Origin: Flavobacterium sp. N3904
Lineage (GTDB): Bacteria; Bacteroidota; Bacteroidia; Flavobacteriales; Flavobacteriaceae
Direction of reading: 5' to 3'
DNA length: 64,000 nt
NCBI RefSeq assembly: GCF_025947305.1
Contig: NZ_CP110009.1
Span: forward strand, 2,087,501-2,151,500
A model generated the notes under the pieces. That model was not told where the DNA came from, did not search any database, and saw nothing but the letters and a program-made list of their open reading frames with translations. Made by a program: the position numbers and the translations under genes. Positions 1 through 7,884 of this stretch are shown piece after piece. Every line of letters begins with the position of its first letter. Position 1 is the stretch's first letter.

Positions 1-453
1 ATTCATGTTTTTGTAATCAAATGAAATCTGAAAAGGAATGTCAATTGTTTTTTCGATAATTTCACAAGATTCCAAAGTAATTTGTGCCGAAGTTTTGTAT
101 GCCGAAATCAATCCGCCAACGCCTAATTTTATTCCGCCGTAAATTCGAACAACTACGATAAGGATATTGGTAAGTCCAAAGGATTGTATTTGGCCGTAAA
201 TTGGAGCTCCTGCTGTATTGCTTGGTTCTCCGTCATCATTTGCTCTATATTGGATAGTTTCTGTTCCTATTTGATAGGCGTAACAATAGTGAACGGCGTG
301 AGGATGTTGTTTTTTTAAAATTTCGATAATGGGTTTTACTTCTTCCTCTGATTCGATTGGGAAAGCATAGCCAAAGAATTTGCTACTTTTTTCCTTGAAT
401 AAAGATTCTTCAGAGGGAAAAGCAATGGTGTTGTAAGTGTCTTTAATTTCCAA
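1..453 (-). CDS. YigZ/IMPACT family protein, C-terminus cut by window edge
   Basis: The reverse strand reads an open frame from a TTG at 453 running off the window. It contains DDGEPSNTAGAPIYGQ, followed by a VVRIYGGIKLGVGGL stretch, which is the signature of the YigZ/IMPACT (UPF0029) family. Members are about 200 residues, so roughly the last quarter is missing. The TTG start gives an N-terminus LEIKDTYNTIAFPSEES that matches how family members begin; an in-frame TAG lies only 15 bases upstream, so no longer start is possible. The biochemical role of the family is not settled (a translation or proteolysis-linked regulator is suspected). It follows the HAD gene by 12 bases on the same strand, so the two are probably cotranscribed with ribD. 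Confidence 0.85.
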   Translation of the reverse strand, partial: MEIKDTYNTIAFPSEESLFKEKSSKFFGYAFPIESEEEVKPIIEILKKQHPHAVHYCYAYQIGTETIQYRANDDGEPSNTAGAPIYGQIQSFGLTNILIVVVRIYGGIKLGVGGLISAYKTSAQITLESCEIIEKTIDIPFQISFDYKNMN

Positions 454-465
454 AAGGGGATTCTT

Positions 466-1068
466 CTAAATTATTTTTTTATCAAACAAATCAACCACAT
501 CTTCTTCGCCTACCTGTAAATTCCAAACAGGAAGTCCAAGTGACAATGCAGCATCTGTATTCTCTTTTTTGTCATCAATAAATAAAGTGTGTTTGGCTTG
601 CAGTCCATTTTGATCCAGTACGAAATTGAAAACTTCTGGATTGGGTTTTCTCATACCAATTTCAAAAGAAAAATATACTTTTTCAAAACATTGATAAAAA
701 TCACTATAAAATGTAGTACCCGTTTTTTGTTCGAAAGTATTAATATGAATGGCATCTGTATTGCTCAATAAAAACAGACGGTATTTTTTGGAAAGCATTT
801 GAAGAAATTCCAATCGATACAGTGGGAAGTCCAGAAGTATTGCATTCCATGCTTTCGAAATATCTTCGATTGAAGCATTGTTGGTGTGTTTTTGAATCCC
901 GAACAAAAAATCATCTTCCGAAATGGAACCTACTTCATACTGTAAATTCAATTGGTCTAAATCTTCATTCCATTGGGTTACACCAAGATTTTTTAAACCA
1001 TCCATAGTTGCTTGCTTATCTAAATTGATAAACACATCTCCAAAATCAAAAATAATAGCATTAATCAT
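466..1068 (-). CDS. HAD-superfamily hydrolase (YihX-like phosphatase)
   Basis: A 200-residue haloacid-dehalogenase-type phosphatase. Motif I is FDFGDVFINLD at residues 7-17, with the nucleophile Asp followed by Gly-Asp-Val. Motif II is LLSNTD near residue 100, motif III the Lys of RKPNPEVF near 142, and motif IV FIDDKKEN near 165. The order and spacing fit the subfamily of sugar-phosphate or nucleotide phosphatases resembling E. coli YihX. The substrate cannot be told from sequence. Its start overlaps the 3' end of ribD by 8 bases on the same strand, so translation is likely coupled; in a riboflavin context it could be a phosphatase acting on a pathway intermediate, but that is only a guess from neighbourhood. 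Confidence 0.85.
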   Translation of the reverse strand: MINAIIFDFGDVFINLDKQATMDGLKNLGVTQWNEDLDQLNLQYEVGSISEDDFLFGIQKHTNNASIEDISKAWNAILLDFPLYRLEFLQMLSKKYRLFLLSNTDAIHINTFEQKTGTTFYSDFYQCFEKVYFSFEIGMRKPNPEVFNFVLDQNGLQAKHTLFIDDKKENTDAALSLGLPVWNLQVGEEDVVDLFDKKII

Positions 1069-2104
1069 GGTTTCTGATAATTAAGAATTCATCGGTGTCA
1101 ATTGTATATTTTTCGAAATTTGTTTTTGAAATTAATGGAGCATTAATTCCTTTTCCAAAAATCATTTTTCCTGAAAAAACTCGAGCTTCGTCCCAAAGAT
1201 TCTCATCGATAAAGGTTTGTAAGGTTTGGAGTCCACCTTCAATTATAACCGATTGAATGTTGTACTTGTAAAGCGAATCAACAATTTGTTTTGCTATATT
1301 TAGTTCAAAATCAATCACTTCAAAGGTAGTGTTTTCTTCGGAGACTGCGTTTTTAGATTTTGTAAAGACAATCGTTTTGATTTGATTGTCAAAAATTGAA
1401 CTGTCTTCTGGAATTCTATTATTTTGATCTAAAACTATCCGTACGGGACTGTTTCCAGACCAATCTCTTGCATTCAGTTTGGGATTGTCGTCAATAACTG
1501 TTTGTGTGCCTACCAGAATAGCTTGTTCCTCGGTTCGCCATTTATGAACCAATTGTCTGGAATACGTATTGGTAATCCAAACTGGTTTTTTCTCCAATTT
1601 TTCAAGAGGAGCAATAAAACCGTCTTGACTTTGTGCCCATTTTAAAATAATATAAGGTCTTTGCTTTTGGTGAAAAGTAAAAAATCGTTTGTTGAGTTCG
1701 TTGCATTCATCTTCAAGAATTCCAATTGTAACATGAATGCCTGCTTCTATTAATTTTTTGATGCCATTTCCCGCTACTTTAATATTGGGATCAACAGTGC
1801 CAATAACGACGTTTGGAATTTTATTTTTTATAATCAAATCACAGCAAGGAGGTGTTTTTCCAAAATGGCTACACGGTTCCAGACTCACGTAGATAGTAGC
1901 TTTTTTTAGCAATGATTTGTCTTGTACCGAGTTTACTGCATTGACTTCGGCATGTGGTTCTCCTGATTTTTTGTGCCAGCCTTCGCCTATGATTTTGCCT
2001 TCATAAACAATCACGCTTCCAACCATAGGATTGGGATAGGTCGTTCCTAGTCCGTTTTTGGCCAATTGTATGCAACGGCCCATGTATTTTTCATGTATTT
2101 TCAC
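1061..2104 (-). CDS. ribD: Bifunctional pyrimidine deaminase/reductase of riboflavin synthesis
   Basis: 347 residues with both halves of RibD. The N-terminal deaminase (about 1-145) carries the zinc signature HAEVNAV and PCSHFGKTPPCCD. The C-terminal reductase (about 150-347) begins with a RPYIILKWAQSQDGFIA stretch and has the conserved VGTQTV and EGGLQTL segments. It deaminates and reduces the first pyrimidine intermediate of riboflavin synthesis, using NADPH, in the cytoplasm. The length is typical. The start MKIHEKYMGRC is usual for flavobacterial RibD; an upstream -7-like box (TACTTTTG on the minus strand, 2109-2116) lies so close that the transcript would be nearly leaderless. Confidence 0.95.
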   Translation of the reverse strand: MKIHEKYMGRCIQLAKNGLGTTYPNPMVGSVIVYEGKIIGEGWHKKSGEPHAEVNAVNSVQDKSLLKKATIYVSLEPCSHFGKTPPCCDLIIKNKIPNVVIGTVDPNIKVAGNGIKKLIEAGIHVTIGILEDECNELNKRFFTFHQKQRPYIILKWAQSQDGFIAPLEKLEKKPVWITNTYSRQLVHKWRTEEQAILVGTQTVIDDNPKLNARDWSGNSPVRIVLDQNNRIPEDSSIFDNQIKTIVFTKSKNAVSEENTTFEVIDFELNIAKQIVDSLYKYNIQSVIIEGGLQTLQTFIDENLWDEARVFSGKMIFGKGINAPLISKTNFEKYTIDTDEFLIIRNHD

Positions 2105-2108
2105 TTTG

Positions 2109-2116
2109 CAAAAGTA
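2109..2116 (-). promoter_or_regulatory. Putative -7 box for ribD
   Basis: On the minus strand this reads TACTTTTG, a full match to the flavobacterial -7 consensus TAnnTTTG. It ends 5 bases before the ribD ATG, which would imply an almost leaderless mRNA. No TTG lies at the usual 17-23-base spacing upstream, so the assignment rests on the -7 box only. Confidence 0.35.
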
Positions 2117-2175
2117 GTAATTTTGGGATTAGGATTTAGTTTCAAAACTTAGGATGTTTTCCCATTTACAATGGC

Positions 2176-2183
2176 TATTTTTG
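2176..2183 (+). promoter_or_regulatory. Putative -7 box for the GNAT gene
   Basis: TATTTTTG matches the flavobacterial -7 consensus TAnnTTTG and lies 27 bases before the ATG at 2210. No clear -33 TTG is present at the usual distance. It would drive the GNAT-prmC pair, divergent from ribD. Confidence 0.35.
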
Positions 2184-2209
2184 TGACGTTGAATAAATAA
2201 TAAAGTTTT

Positions 2210-2701
2210 ATGAATAATTGGGTTATTAGAAAAATACAAAAAGAAGACAATCCGGCGGTCGCGCAATTAATCAGAGATGTTTTTGATGAGTTGAATATTC
2301 CAAAAGTAGGAACAGCTTATGAAGATCCTTATCTTGATATGATGTTTGAAGAATACAATAAACCGCGATCTGTTTATTATGTAGTCGAAAGTGAAGGTAA
2401 AATTGTCGGTGGAGCGGGCGTTGCACCACTCGCAAATGAAGCTGTCATTTATTGCGAACTGCAAAAAATGTATTTTCTTCCTGAAACCCGCGGAAAAGGA
2501 ATCGGTAGTCAAATGATGGAGCAATGTTTGCAAAGTGCCAGAGATTTTGGTTATGAAAAATGTTATCTGGAAACGATGCCTTTTATGCATGATGCCCAAA
2601 AGTTGTATAGAAAAGTTGGTTTCGAAAATATTTGTTCACCAATGGGAAGTACAGGTCATACGAGTTGTCCGGTTTGGATGCTGAAAGATTTAGCGCTTTA
2701 G
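2210..2701 (+). CDS. GNAT family N-acetyltransferase
   Basis: 163 residues with a single GNAT domain. The acetyl-CoA pyrophosphate-binding loop is visible as TRGKGIGSQMM (about residues 96-106), preceded by the beta-4 strand ELQKMYFLP and followed by the typical late motif AQKLYRKVGFEN. It should transfer an acetyl group from acetyl-CoA to an amine; the acceptor is unknown. It lies 15 bases upstream of prmC on the same strand and probably shares its transcript. The start ATG follows a TATTTTTG box by about 27 bases. Confidence 0.88.
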   Translation: MNNWVIRKIQKEDNPAVAQLIRDVFDELNIPKVGTAYEDPYLDMMFEEYNKPRSVYYVVESEGKIVGGAGVAPLANEAVIYCELQKMYFLPETRGKGIGSQMMEQCLQSARDFGYEKCYLETMPFMHDAQKLYRKVGFENICSPMGSTGHTSCPVWMLKDLAL

Positions 2702-2716
2702 TAAGAAAAAAACAAC

Positions 2717-3574
2717 ATGAAAATAAAAGAATACAGAACTCAATTTATTGAAGCGCTTACTTCGATGTATGGTGAAGGCGAAGCGGAGAGTTTTTTCTAT
2801 TTGATACTGGAAGAAAAACAACAATTGAAAAGAATCGATTTGGCTTTGCAGCCGGATTTGGTATTTTCTGAATCAGCAATTGAGGTTTGGAATTCTATTT
2901 TGGAACAATTGAAATTGGAAATTCCGATTCAGTATTTGTTAGGCAAAACAAGTTTTTATGGATTGGATTTTGAAGTCAACGAAAACGTTTTGATTCCGAG
3001 GCCAGAAACAGAGGAACTGGTGGATTGGATTATTAACAGTCAAAAGTCAAAAATCAAAAGTCAAAATTTAAGGATTTTAGACATAGGGACAGGAAGCGGA
3101 TGCATCGCTATTTCGTTGGCTAAGAATCTCCCTAATGCTGAGGTTTTTGCCATTGATATTTCTGAAAAAGCATTGGCAACTGCCCAAAAAAATGCAACTC
3201 TAAACGAAGTAAACATTACTTTTATAGAACAAAATATTCTTGAAACATTGGATTTAAAACAGGAGTTTGATATTATTGTTTCAAACCCGCCGTATGTTCG
3301 GAATCTGGAAAAAGAGGAAATCAAAAAAAATGTTTTGGAACACGAACCTCATTTGGCTCTTTTTGTGGAGGACAATGATGCCTTGATTTTTTATAGAAAA
3401 ATAGCCGATTTGGCTCAAAAAAACCTCTCGAATTCCGGACAACTGTATTTTGAAATCAACCAATATTTGGGTCAGGAAATGGTTGAATTATTGGAAGGAA
3501 TGGATTTTAAAAATATTGAATTGAGAAAGGATATTTACGGGAATGATAGAATGATGAGGACAGGTTTCAGATAG
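2717..3574 (+). CDS. prmC: Peptide chain release factor N5-glutamine methyltransferase
   Basis: 285 residues, normal length for PrmC/HemK. The N-terminal helical domain (1-90) ends with the IPIQYLLGKTSFYGLDF motif; the SAM-binding loop is DIGTGSGCIAI (about residues 121-131); and the catalytic NPPY sits in VSNPPYV (about 190). It methylates the glutamine of the GGQ motif of RF1 and RF2, improving peptide release. It is preceded closely by the GNAT gene. Downstream the sequence passes directly into a degenerate GCAGA-type repeat array. Confidence 0.95.
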   Translation: MKIKEYRTQFIEALTSMYGEGEAESFFYLILEEKQQLKRIDLALQPDLVFSESAIEVWNSILEQLKLEIPIQYLLGKTSFYGLDFEVNENVLIPRPETEELVDWIINSQKSKIKSQNLRILDIGTGSGCIAISLAKNLPNAEVFAIDISEKALATAQKNATLNEVNITFIEQNILETLDLKQEFDIIVSNPPYVRNLEKEEIKKNVLEHEPHLALFVEDNDALIFYRKIADLAQKNLSNSGQLYFEINQYLGQEMVELLEGMDFKNIELRKDIYGNDRMMRTGFR

Positions 3575-3655
3575 CAGATGGCAGAACGCAGAATTATTGC
3601 AGGTTTCAGAAGGCAGAATTTAGTTGGCAGATTGCTGAGAAGGTAGGGAACAGAT
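3567..3655 (+). repeat. Degenerate GCAGA(A/T) short tandem array, left copy
   Basis: Just after the prmC stop the sequence repeats CAGATGGCAGAACGCAGAAT-like units of 7-10 bases with drift. The same motif recurs on the opposite strand at about 4055-4170, so the four-helix-bundle gene sits between inverted arrays. A third array of the same family is at 7432-7501. Confidence 0.6.
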
Positions 3656-3659
3656 TTTG

Positions 3660-4019
3660 TTAATTAAATTTATCAGGATTGGTCATCATATAATTTAATA
3701 ATTTCCCAACTTCAAGACTTTTTGAAGTTAAATTGTCAAAAACTTCTTGATTGATATATTCACAGGCAAGTGCATATTCCAGCCAAGATTGGGTTTCTGA
3801 GTTTTCGGCATCACTATCTGTTAGTTTGGAAATAAAATGATTCACATATCTTCTTTTTCTGGTAGCTTCGGCAATATTTACCGAAACACTTCTTGAAGAA
3901 CGCCTAATTTGGTCTGTTAACGAGTATTTCTCTTCTGTTGGAAAAGTTTTCGAAATATGAAAAACAGACATTCCGAACTCAAATGATTTCTTATAAGCTA
4001 ACAAATCTTGAAATCTCAT
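3660..4019 (-). CDS. Four-helix-bundle protein, 23S rRNA IVP family
   Basis: 119 residues. The beginning MRFQDLLAYKKSFEFGM and the central SLTDQIRRSSRSVSVNIAEA block are hallmarks of the four-helix-bundle proteins first noticed as ORFs inside 23S rRNA intervening sequences (Pfam 23S_rRNA_IVP). The fold is shared with the Avd accessory protein of diversity-generating retroelements, but no reverse transcriptase or variable repeat is seen here. Function is unknown; a nucleic-acid-binding role is suspected from the basic surface of relatives. It lies alone between inverted degenerate GCAGA arrays, which suggests that gene and arrays may move or be copied together. Confidence 0.85.
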   Translation of the reverse strand: MRFQDLLAYKKSFEFGMSVFHISKTFPTEEKYSLTDQIRRSSRSVSVNIAEATRKRRYVNHFISKLTDSDAENSETQSWLEYALACEYINQEVFDNLTSKSLEVGKLLNYMMTNPDKFN

Positions 4020-4054
4020 TGTTATTATTTAAAAAGCTAAGTTATTTAATTATC

Positions 4055-4172
4055 CTGTAATCTGAATTCTGCTATCTGCATTCTGAAACCTGCGTTCTGA
4101 AACCTGCGTTCTGAAACGTGCGTTCTGCAATTTGCAATCTTAATTCTGCGTTCTGCCACCTGCAATCTGAAT
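4055..4172 (-). repeat. Degenerate GCAGA-type tandem array, right copy
   Basis: On the minus strand this reads as repeated TTCAGAACGCAGG and GCAGATTGCAG units; on the plus strand TCTGCGTTCTGAAACC is repeated three times in a row (about 4079-4126) with small changes. It is inverted with respect to the array at 3567-3655 and ends at the stop of the ABC permease gene. Confidence 0.6.
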
Positions 4173-4174
4173 TC

Positions 4175-5419
4175 TTATTCATAACGCAGCGCCTCAATAG
4201 GATCCATATTGGCTGATTTTAAGGCGGGATACAAGCCAGAAACAAGTGCCACCAAAAAGCTAACAACAAACGCTGCTATCATGGCTCCCCACGGAATTAC
4301 AAAATCAAAGTCCATAACTTTAGAAAACCCAAAACCGATCAATATCCCAAAAATAATACCAACAAAACCACCTAGTTGTCCAATTAGTAAGGTTTCTATA
4401 AAAAACTGAAAGGCGATAGTTGATTTTTTTGCTCCCAATGCTTTTCGAACACCAATTTCTCGGGTACGCTCCGTTACCGAAAAAATCATAATATTCATCA
4501 GTGCGATAGACGATCCCAGGATGGTAATTATCCCGATGAGCCATGCTGCAAGTCCAAGATATTTGGTGATGCCAAGAATTCTGTTGATCAAATCGTCGCT
4601 TCGTACTATGGCAAAATTATTGTCTTTTACAGGGCTTAATTTTCGTATTCTACGCATGTTGCTATTGGCATTGTCAATGGCTTGATCCAGAAGTTCTTTT
4701 TTACTGACCATGACGCTCAAAGTGTAGTTGATGTTCGGTGCCGTAAATAAGGAACGGGCCACTTGTATCGGAATCAAAACCCTTAAATCCTGGCTGTTTC
4801 CAAAGGTCGAGCCTTTCTCTTTTAGTACACCAATGACTTTAAATTTGGCACCTCGTATCGAAAGCGTTTTGCCAATTGGGTTGACATCTTTCAGGAGTCC
4901 TTTTTCAAAATCAGAACCCACCACACAGGAGTAGGTATTGTTGTCGATGTCAAATTTGGTAAAATTTCTGCCTGAACTGGTTTCGAGCCCCGAATTGGTC
5001 AAAAAATGCTCATCAACGCCCAGAACACTTATTTCGGGATCTGTTTTGGTAGCTTCGTATTTTACTTCGGCAGTTCCCGTAGCTGTAAATGACAGCGAGG
5101 TTTCGGTAAATGGGTAATTGTATTTGTTCTTAAAAGCCATTGCCTCGGGATAGGAAATAATAGGATTTATGATTTCGCGTTCCCCGCCGCCACGTCTTCG
5201 AGAGGTGTTTTCGTATTGATTAATGTTGAAAGTATTGGCTCCCATTGAAGCAAAATTGGAAGATAAAGTATTTTCCAGTGCAGCCACAAGGGTCAGGATT
5301 GCAACCAGCGCCGTTATACCAATGGCAATAATCATTACGGTTAAAATGGTTCTTAGCAATTGAGTTCGGATAGAACCAAATGCGATTCGGATATTTTCTT
5401 TGAATAGTTTTAGCATCAT
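4175..5419 (-). CDS. ABC transporter permease, MacB/FtsX type
   Basis: 414 residues. One N-terminal membrane helix (about 20-45), a large extracytoplasmic MacB-PCD-like domain (about 46-285), then three helices that form the FtsX domain, with the conserved cytoplasmic motif TERTREIGVRKALGA (about 317-331) and the C-terminal ALKSANMDPIEALRYE. These permeases do not form a channel but transmit ATP-driven motion across the membrane (lipoprotein, macrolide or peptide export, or signalling). No ATPase partner is adjacent. Two consecutive ATG codons start the frame (5419 and 5416); either may be used. Confidence 0.88.
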   Translation of the reverse strand: MMLKLFKENIRIAFGSIRTQLLRTILTVMIIAIGITALVAILTLVAALENTLSSNFASMGANTFNINQYENTSRRRGGGEREIINPIISYPEAMAFKNKYNYPFTETSLSFTATGTAEVKYEATKTDPEISVLGVDEHFLTNSGLETSSGRNFTKFDIDNNTYSCVVGSDFEKGLLKDVNPIGKTLSIRGAKFKVIGVLKEKGSTFGNSQDLRVLIPIQVARSLFTAPNINYTLSVMVSKKELLDQAIDNANSNMRRIRKLSPVKDNNFAIVRSDDLINRILGITKYLGLAAWLIGIITILGSSIALMNIMIFSVTERTREIGVRKALGAKKSTIAFQFFIETLLIGQLGGFVGIIFGILIGFGFSKVMDFDFVIPWGAMIAAFVVSFLVALVSGLYPALKSANMDPIEALRYE

Positions 5420-5516
5420 GCGTTATTTGACACGAAAATACACTTTTTGTTACAATTATGATTTGAGAAATTTGGTTAAATAGTTGTAAGGAGCTATTTC
5501 CAGCGGTTGACTCCTT

Positions 5517-5636
5517 TATTAACCGCAAAGGCCGCAAAGGTTTTGTTGCTTTGTCTATAATTCCGCAAGGAACGCTAAGCTTTGCGAACCTTGCGTTTTT
5601 CAAGAGAGCCAATATCTTAGCGCTCCTTGCGGTTAA
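5517..5636. repeat. Palindromic intergenic repeat with TTAACCGCAA arms
   Basis: The outer arms are TTAACCGCAAAGG (about 5518-5530) and CCTTGCGGTTAA (5625-5636). Inside there is a second pair, CCGCAAGGAACGC against GCGAACCTTGCG, around an AAGCTT core. The element sits between two divergent genes (ABC permease and hisS) and encodes nothing obvious. Confidence 0.55.
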
Positions 5637-5786
5637 ATTTATTATAGGAATCCCTTGCAGTTAGTCTCTATTTGAAAAAGTCATAAATCAACTTTCTTGA
5701 AAACAGGATTAAAGAAGCATTAAATTAAATCACAAATTTTTCAAACGGAATTATTTTAAAAGTAAGATATTTGCAGTGAGAATTAG

Positions 5787-5881
5787 GAATTTTAAATTAC
5801 GAATTACGAGTTACGAATTATGGTTTTGAGTAAATCGCTTTTTTTGAAGTTTAAAATCCGTAATTTGTAATTTAAAATTCA
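5787..5881. repeat. Long AT-rich inverted repeat directly before hisS
   Basis: The left arm GAATTTTAAATTACGAATTA begins at 5787, and its near-perfect reverse complement ends at about 5881, separated by about 40 bases. About 24 of 26 positions can pair. The right arm ends 7 bases before the hisS ATG, so it would form the hisS 5' leader and may fold over the start region. Confidence 0.6.
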
Positions 5882-5887
5882 TAATTG

Positions 5888-7252
5888 ATGAAACCGAGTA
5901 TTCCAAAAGGAACCAGAGATTTTTCACCTGCTGAGGTGGCAAAAAGACAATACATTATCCAAATCATAAAAAGCAATTTCGAAAAATTTGGATTCCAACC
6001 TATAGAAACCCCTTCATTCGAGAACTCCGATACCTTAATGGGGAAATACGGAGAAGAAGGCGACCGATTGATTTTCAAGATATTAAATTCAGGTGATTTT
6101 TTGGCAAAAGCCAATGCAACTCATATAGAAAATAAAGACAGCACCCGATTAACATCAAGCATTTCCGAGAAAGCCTTGCGTTATGACTTAACCGTGCCGT
6201 TTGCGCGTTATGTAGTGCAACACCAAAACGAAATTGAATTCCCTTTTAAAAGATACCAAATTCAACCAGTTTGGCGTGCCGATCGTCCGCAGAAAGGGCG
6301 TTTCAGAGAATTTTTTCAATGTGATGCCGATGTGGTTGGGTCGAAATCCTTGTGGCAAGAAGTAGATTTGGTGCAATTGTACGATTCTGTTTTTACCGCT
6401 TTGGGATTGGCAGGCGTTACCATAAAAATCAATAACCGAAAAATACTTTCCGGAATTGCCGAAGTCATTGGCGCATCGGATAAATTGATTGACTTTACAG
6501 TTGCTTTAGACAAACTCGACAAAATAGGCGAGGACGGCGTAAAGAAAGAAATGATTGAAAAAGGAATTGCCGAAGAAGCGATTGTCAAAGTACAGCCGTT
6601 ATTCAATTTTACAGGAACCATCTCTGAGAAAATCGAAAAACTGTCGGCTTTACTTTCTTCATCAACCGAAGGAATGAAAGGAGTGGAGGAGCTTCGTTTT
6701 ATCTGCGATAATGTTATTAATCTAGGATTGTCAACAGCTAGTTTGGATTTGGACGTGACATTGGCCAGAGGACTGAATTATTATACAGGAGCCATTTTTG
6801 AAGTAGCTGCTCCCAAAACAGTTGCAATGGGTTCCATCGGTGGCGGTGGTCGTTACGATGATTTGACCGGTATTTTTGGATTAAAAAATATGAGTGGAGT
6901 TGGAATTTCTTTTGGACTAGACCGAATTTATTTGGTGGTCGAAGAGTTAGGATTGTTCCCGGAAGCGGTAACATCGACTTCACGAGCTTTGTTTCTCAAC
7001 TACGGTGAGGCAGCAGCTTTCTATTCGATGAAAGCCATCAAGGAATTACGCGCTGATGGAATAAAAGTAGAATTGTATCCTGATAATGCCAAAGTGGCAA
7101 AACAATTTCAACACGCTGATAAGCGATTTATTCGGTATGCAGTAATCGTAGGCGAAGAAGAAATGAATGGTAATCAATATAGTTTGAAAGATTTGGTTTC
7201 TGGAGAGCAGAAAAAAGTCAGCTTAGATGAGCTGAAGGCCATTTTAAAATAA
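5888..7252 (+). CDS. hisS: Histidyl-tRNA synthetase
   Basis: 454 residues from the ATG at 5888 (a TTG directly before it is an unlikely start). The class II motifs are clear: motif 1 region near residue 60, motif 2 [17 protein letters not shown] (about 128-144), the histidine-A signature [13 protein letters not shown] (about 293-305), GGGGRYDDL (about 316-324), and motif 3 [12 protein letters not shown] (about 334-345). A C-terminal anticodon-binding domain starts near residue 360. It charges tRNA-His in the cytoplasm. A strong rho-independent terminator follows immediately, so it is a single-gene unit. Confidence 0.97.
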   Translation: MKPSIPKGTRDFSPAEVAKRQYIIQIIKSNFEKFGFQPIETPSFENSDTLMGKYGEEGDRLIFKILNSGDFLAKANATHIENKDSTRLTSSISEKALRYDLTVPFARYVVQHQNEIEFPFKRYQIQPVWRADRPQKGRFREFFQCDADVVGSKSLWQEVDLVQLYDSVFTALGLAGVTIKINNRKILSGIAEVIGASDKLIDFTVALDKLDKIGEDGVKKEMIEKGIAEEAIVKVQPLFNFTGTISEKIEKLSALLSSSTEGMKGVEELRFICDNVINLGLSTASLDLDVTLARGLNYYTGAIFEVAAPKTVAMGSIGGGGRYDDLTGIFGLKNMSGVGISFGLDRIYLVVEELGLFPEAVTSTSRALFLNYGEAAAFYSMKAIKELRADGIKVELYPDNAKVAKQFQHADKRFIRYAVIVGEEEMNGNQYSLKDLVSGEQKKVSLDELKAILK

Positions 7253-7272
7253 AGAAAATTAAAAGCTGAAAC

Positions 7273-7317
7273 AAGCGATTGTTGAATAGGTAATGCTATT
7301 CGCAATCGCTTTTTTTG
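7273..7317 (+). terminator. Rho-independent terminator of hisS
   Basis: The 15-bp stem AGCGATTGTTGAATAG / CTATTCGCAATCGCT, with a 6-base loop, is followed by TTTTTTT. It begins about 20 bases after the hisS stop. Confidence 0.9.
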
Positions 7318-7431
7318 TTGGTTGTATTTCCAAGAGTTAGGACCATAATTGGTATTAAACTTTATTTCACAGAGAAACGCGAAGAATTCACAAAGTTTCA
7401 CGAAGCTTTTTAACTCAATCCAAAGAATCCT

Positions 7432-7501
7432 CCCTGCTTTCTGCTTTCTGCTTTCTGCCCTCTGCCTTCTACTTTCTGCCTTCTACTTTCTGCTCTCTGC
7501 A
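7432..7501. repeat. CTGCTTT/CTGCCTT short tandem array
   Basis: About ten drifting 7-9-base units (CTGCTTT, CTGCCCT, CTGCCTT, CTACTTT) run head to tail. The reverse complement is the same GCAGA motif family as the arrays at 3567-3655 and 4055-4172. Confidence 0.65.
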
Positions 7502-7519
7502 CTACGATAACGTGCTTTC

Positions 7520-7621
7520 ATGACAAGTAAACCTAGCTTTATGACAAGTCATGGTCGCTGGATGCTAAGTTCACGTATCTTTATGACAAGTCTGCGTAGC
7601 TTAATGCTAAGCAGGCTTACT
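7520..7621 (+). repeat. 21-bp tandem repeat, about 4.8 copies
   Basis: The units ATGACAAGT... / ATGCTAAGT... alternate with a 21-base period. The first half of each unit (ATGACAAG or ATGCTAAG) is conserved and the second half varies (AACCTAGCTTT, CATGGTCGCTGG, TCACGTATCTTT). Confidence 0.85.
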
Positions 7622-7699
7622 AAAAAGGAAAGCACAGCTAGCGGGAACAGTAATGCAGTAACTCACATTTTTGGCAGATCATTTTGTTTTTTATACTAA
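7520..7699 (+). CDS. Possible 59-residue heptapeptide-repeat mini-protein
   Basis: ATG codons recur at 7520, 7541, 7562, 7583 and 7604, exactly 21 bases apart. The frame therefore reads seven-residue repeats: MTSKPSF, MTSHGRW, MLSSRIF, MTSLRSL, then MLSRLTK leading into a non-repetitive tail ending ...GRSFCFLY and a TAA. It may be a translated basic mini-protein, or a noncoding 21-bp tandem repeat whose open frame is accidental. Five possible ATG starts in phase and the lack of a ribosome-binding site leave translation undecided. It marks the left edge of the accessory island. Confidence 0.35.
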   Translation: MTSKPSFMTSHGRWMLSSRIFMTSLRSLMLSRLTKKESTASGNSNAVTHIFGRSFCFLY

Positions 7700-7884
7700 T
7701 TACGGGAAACCGTATAGAATAGTAAAAATGGCTTTGTAAGTTTGAGACTAACAGTAATAAACGAAATGAACTTTTGACTGAGCTAATCAGTTTTGGGTGT
7801 ATAGACGCTTTATTGTAGTGGGCATATACAATTTGTAGCCATTGTGACAGAAAATCGTAGAAAACAATAACTAAAAATAACCAA
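7700..7884. other. Leader region before the RuvC-like/kinase pair
   Basis: 185 bases between the heptapeptide-repeat ORF and the next ATG. I see no terminator and no convincing -33/-7 promoter pair. It may hold the left boundary of the inserted cassette region. Confidence 0.3.

Noticed and set aside
3660..4019. Diversity-generating retroelement because of the Avd-like four-helix protein
   Set aside because: No reverse transcriptase, template repeat or variable repeat is in the window.
7432..7621. CRISPR array
   Set aside because: The units are 7-9 or 21 bases long, without unique spacers, and no cas genes are present.
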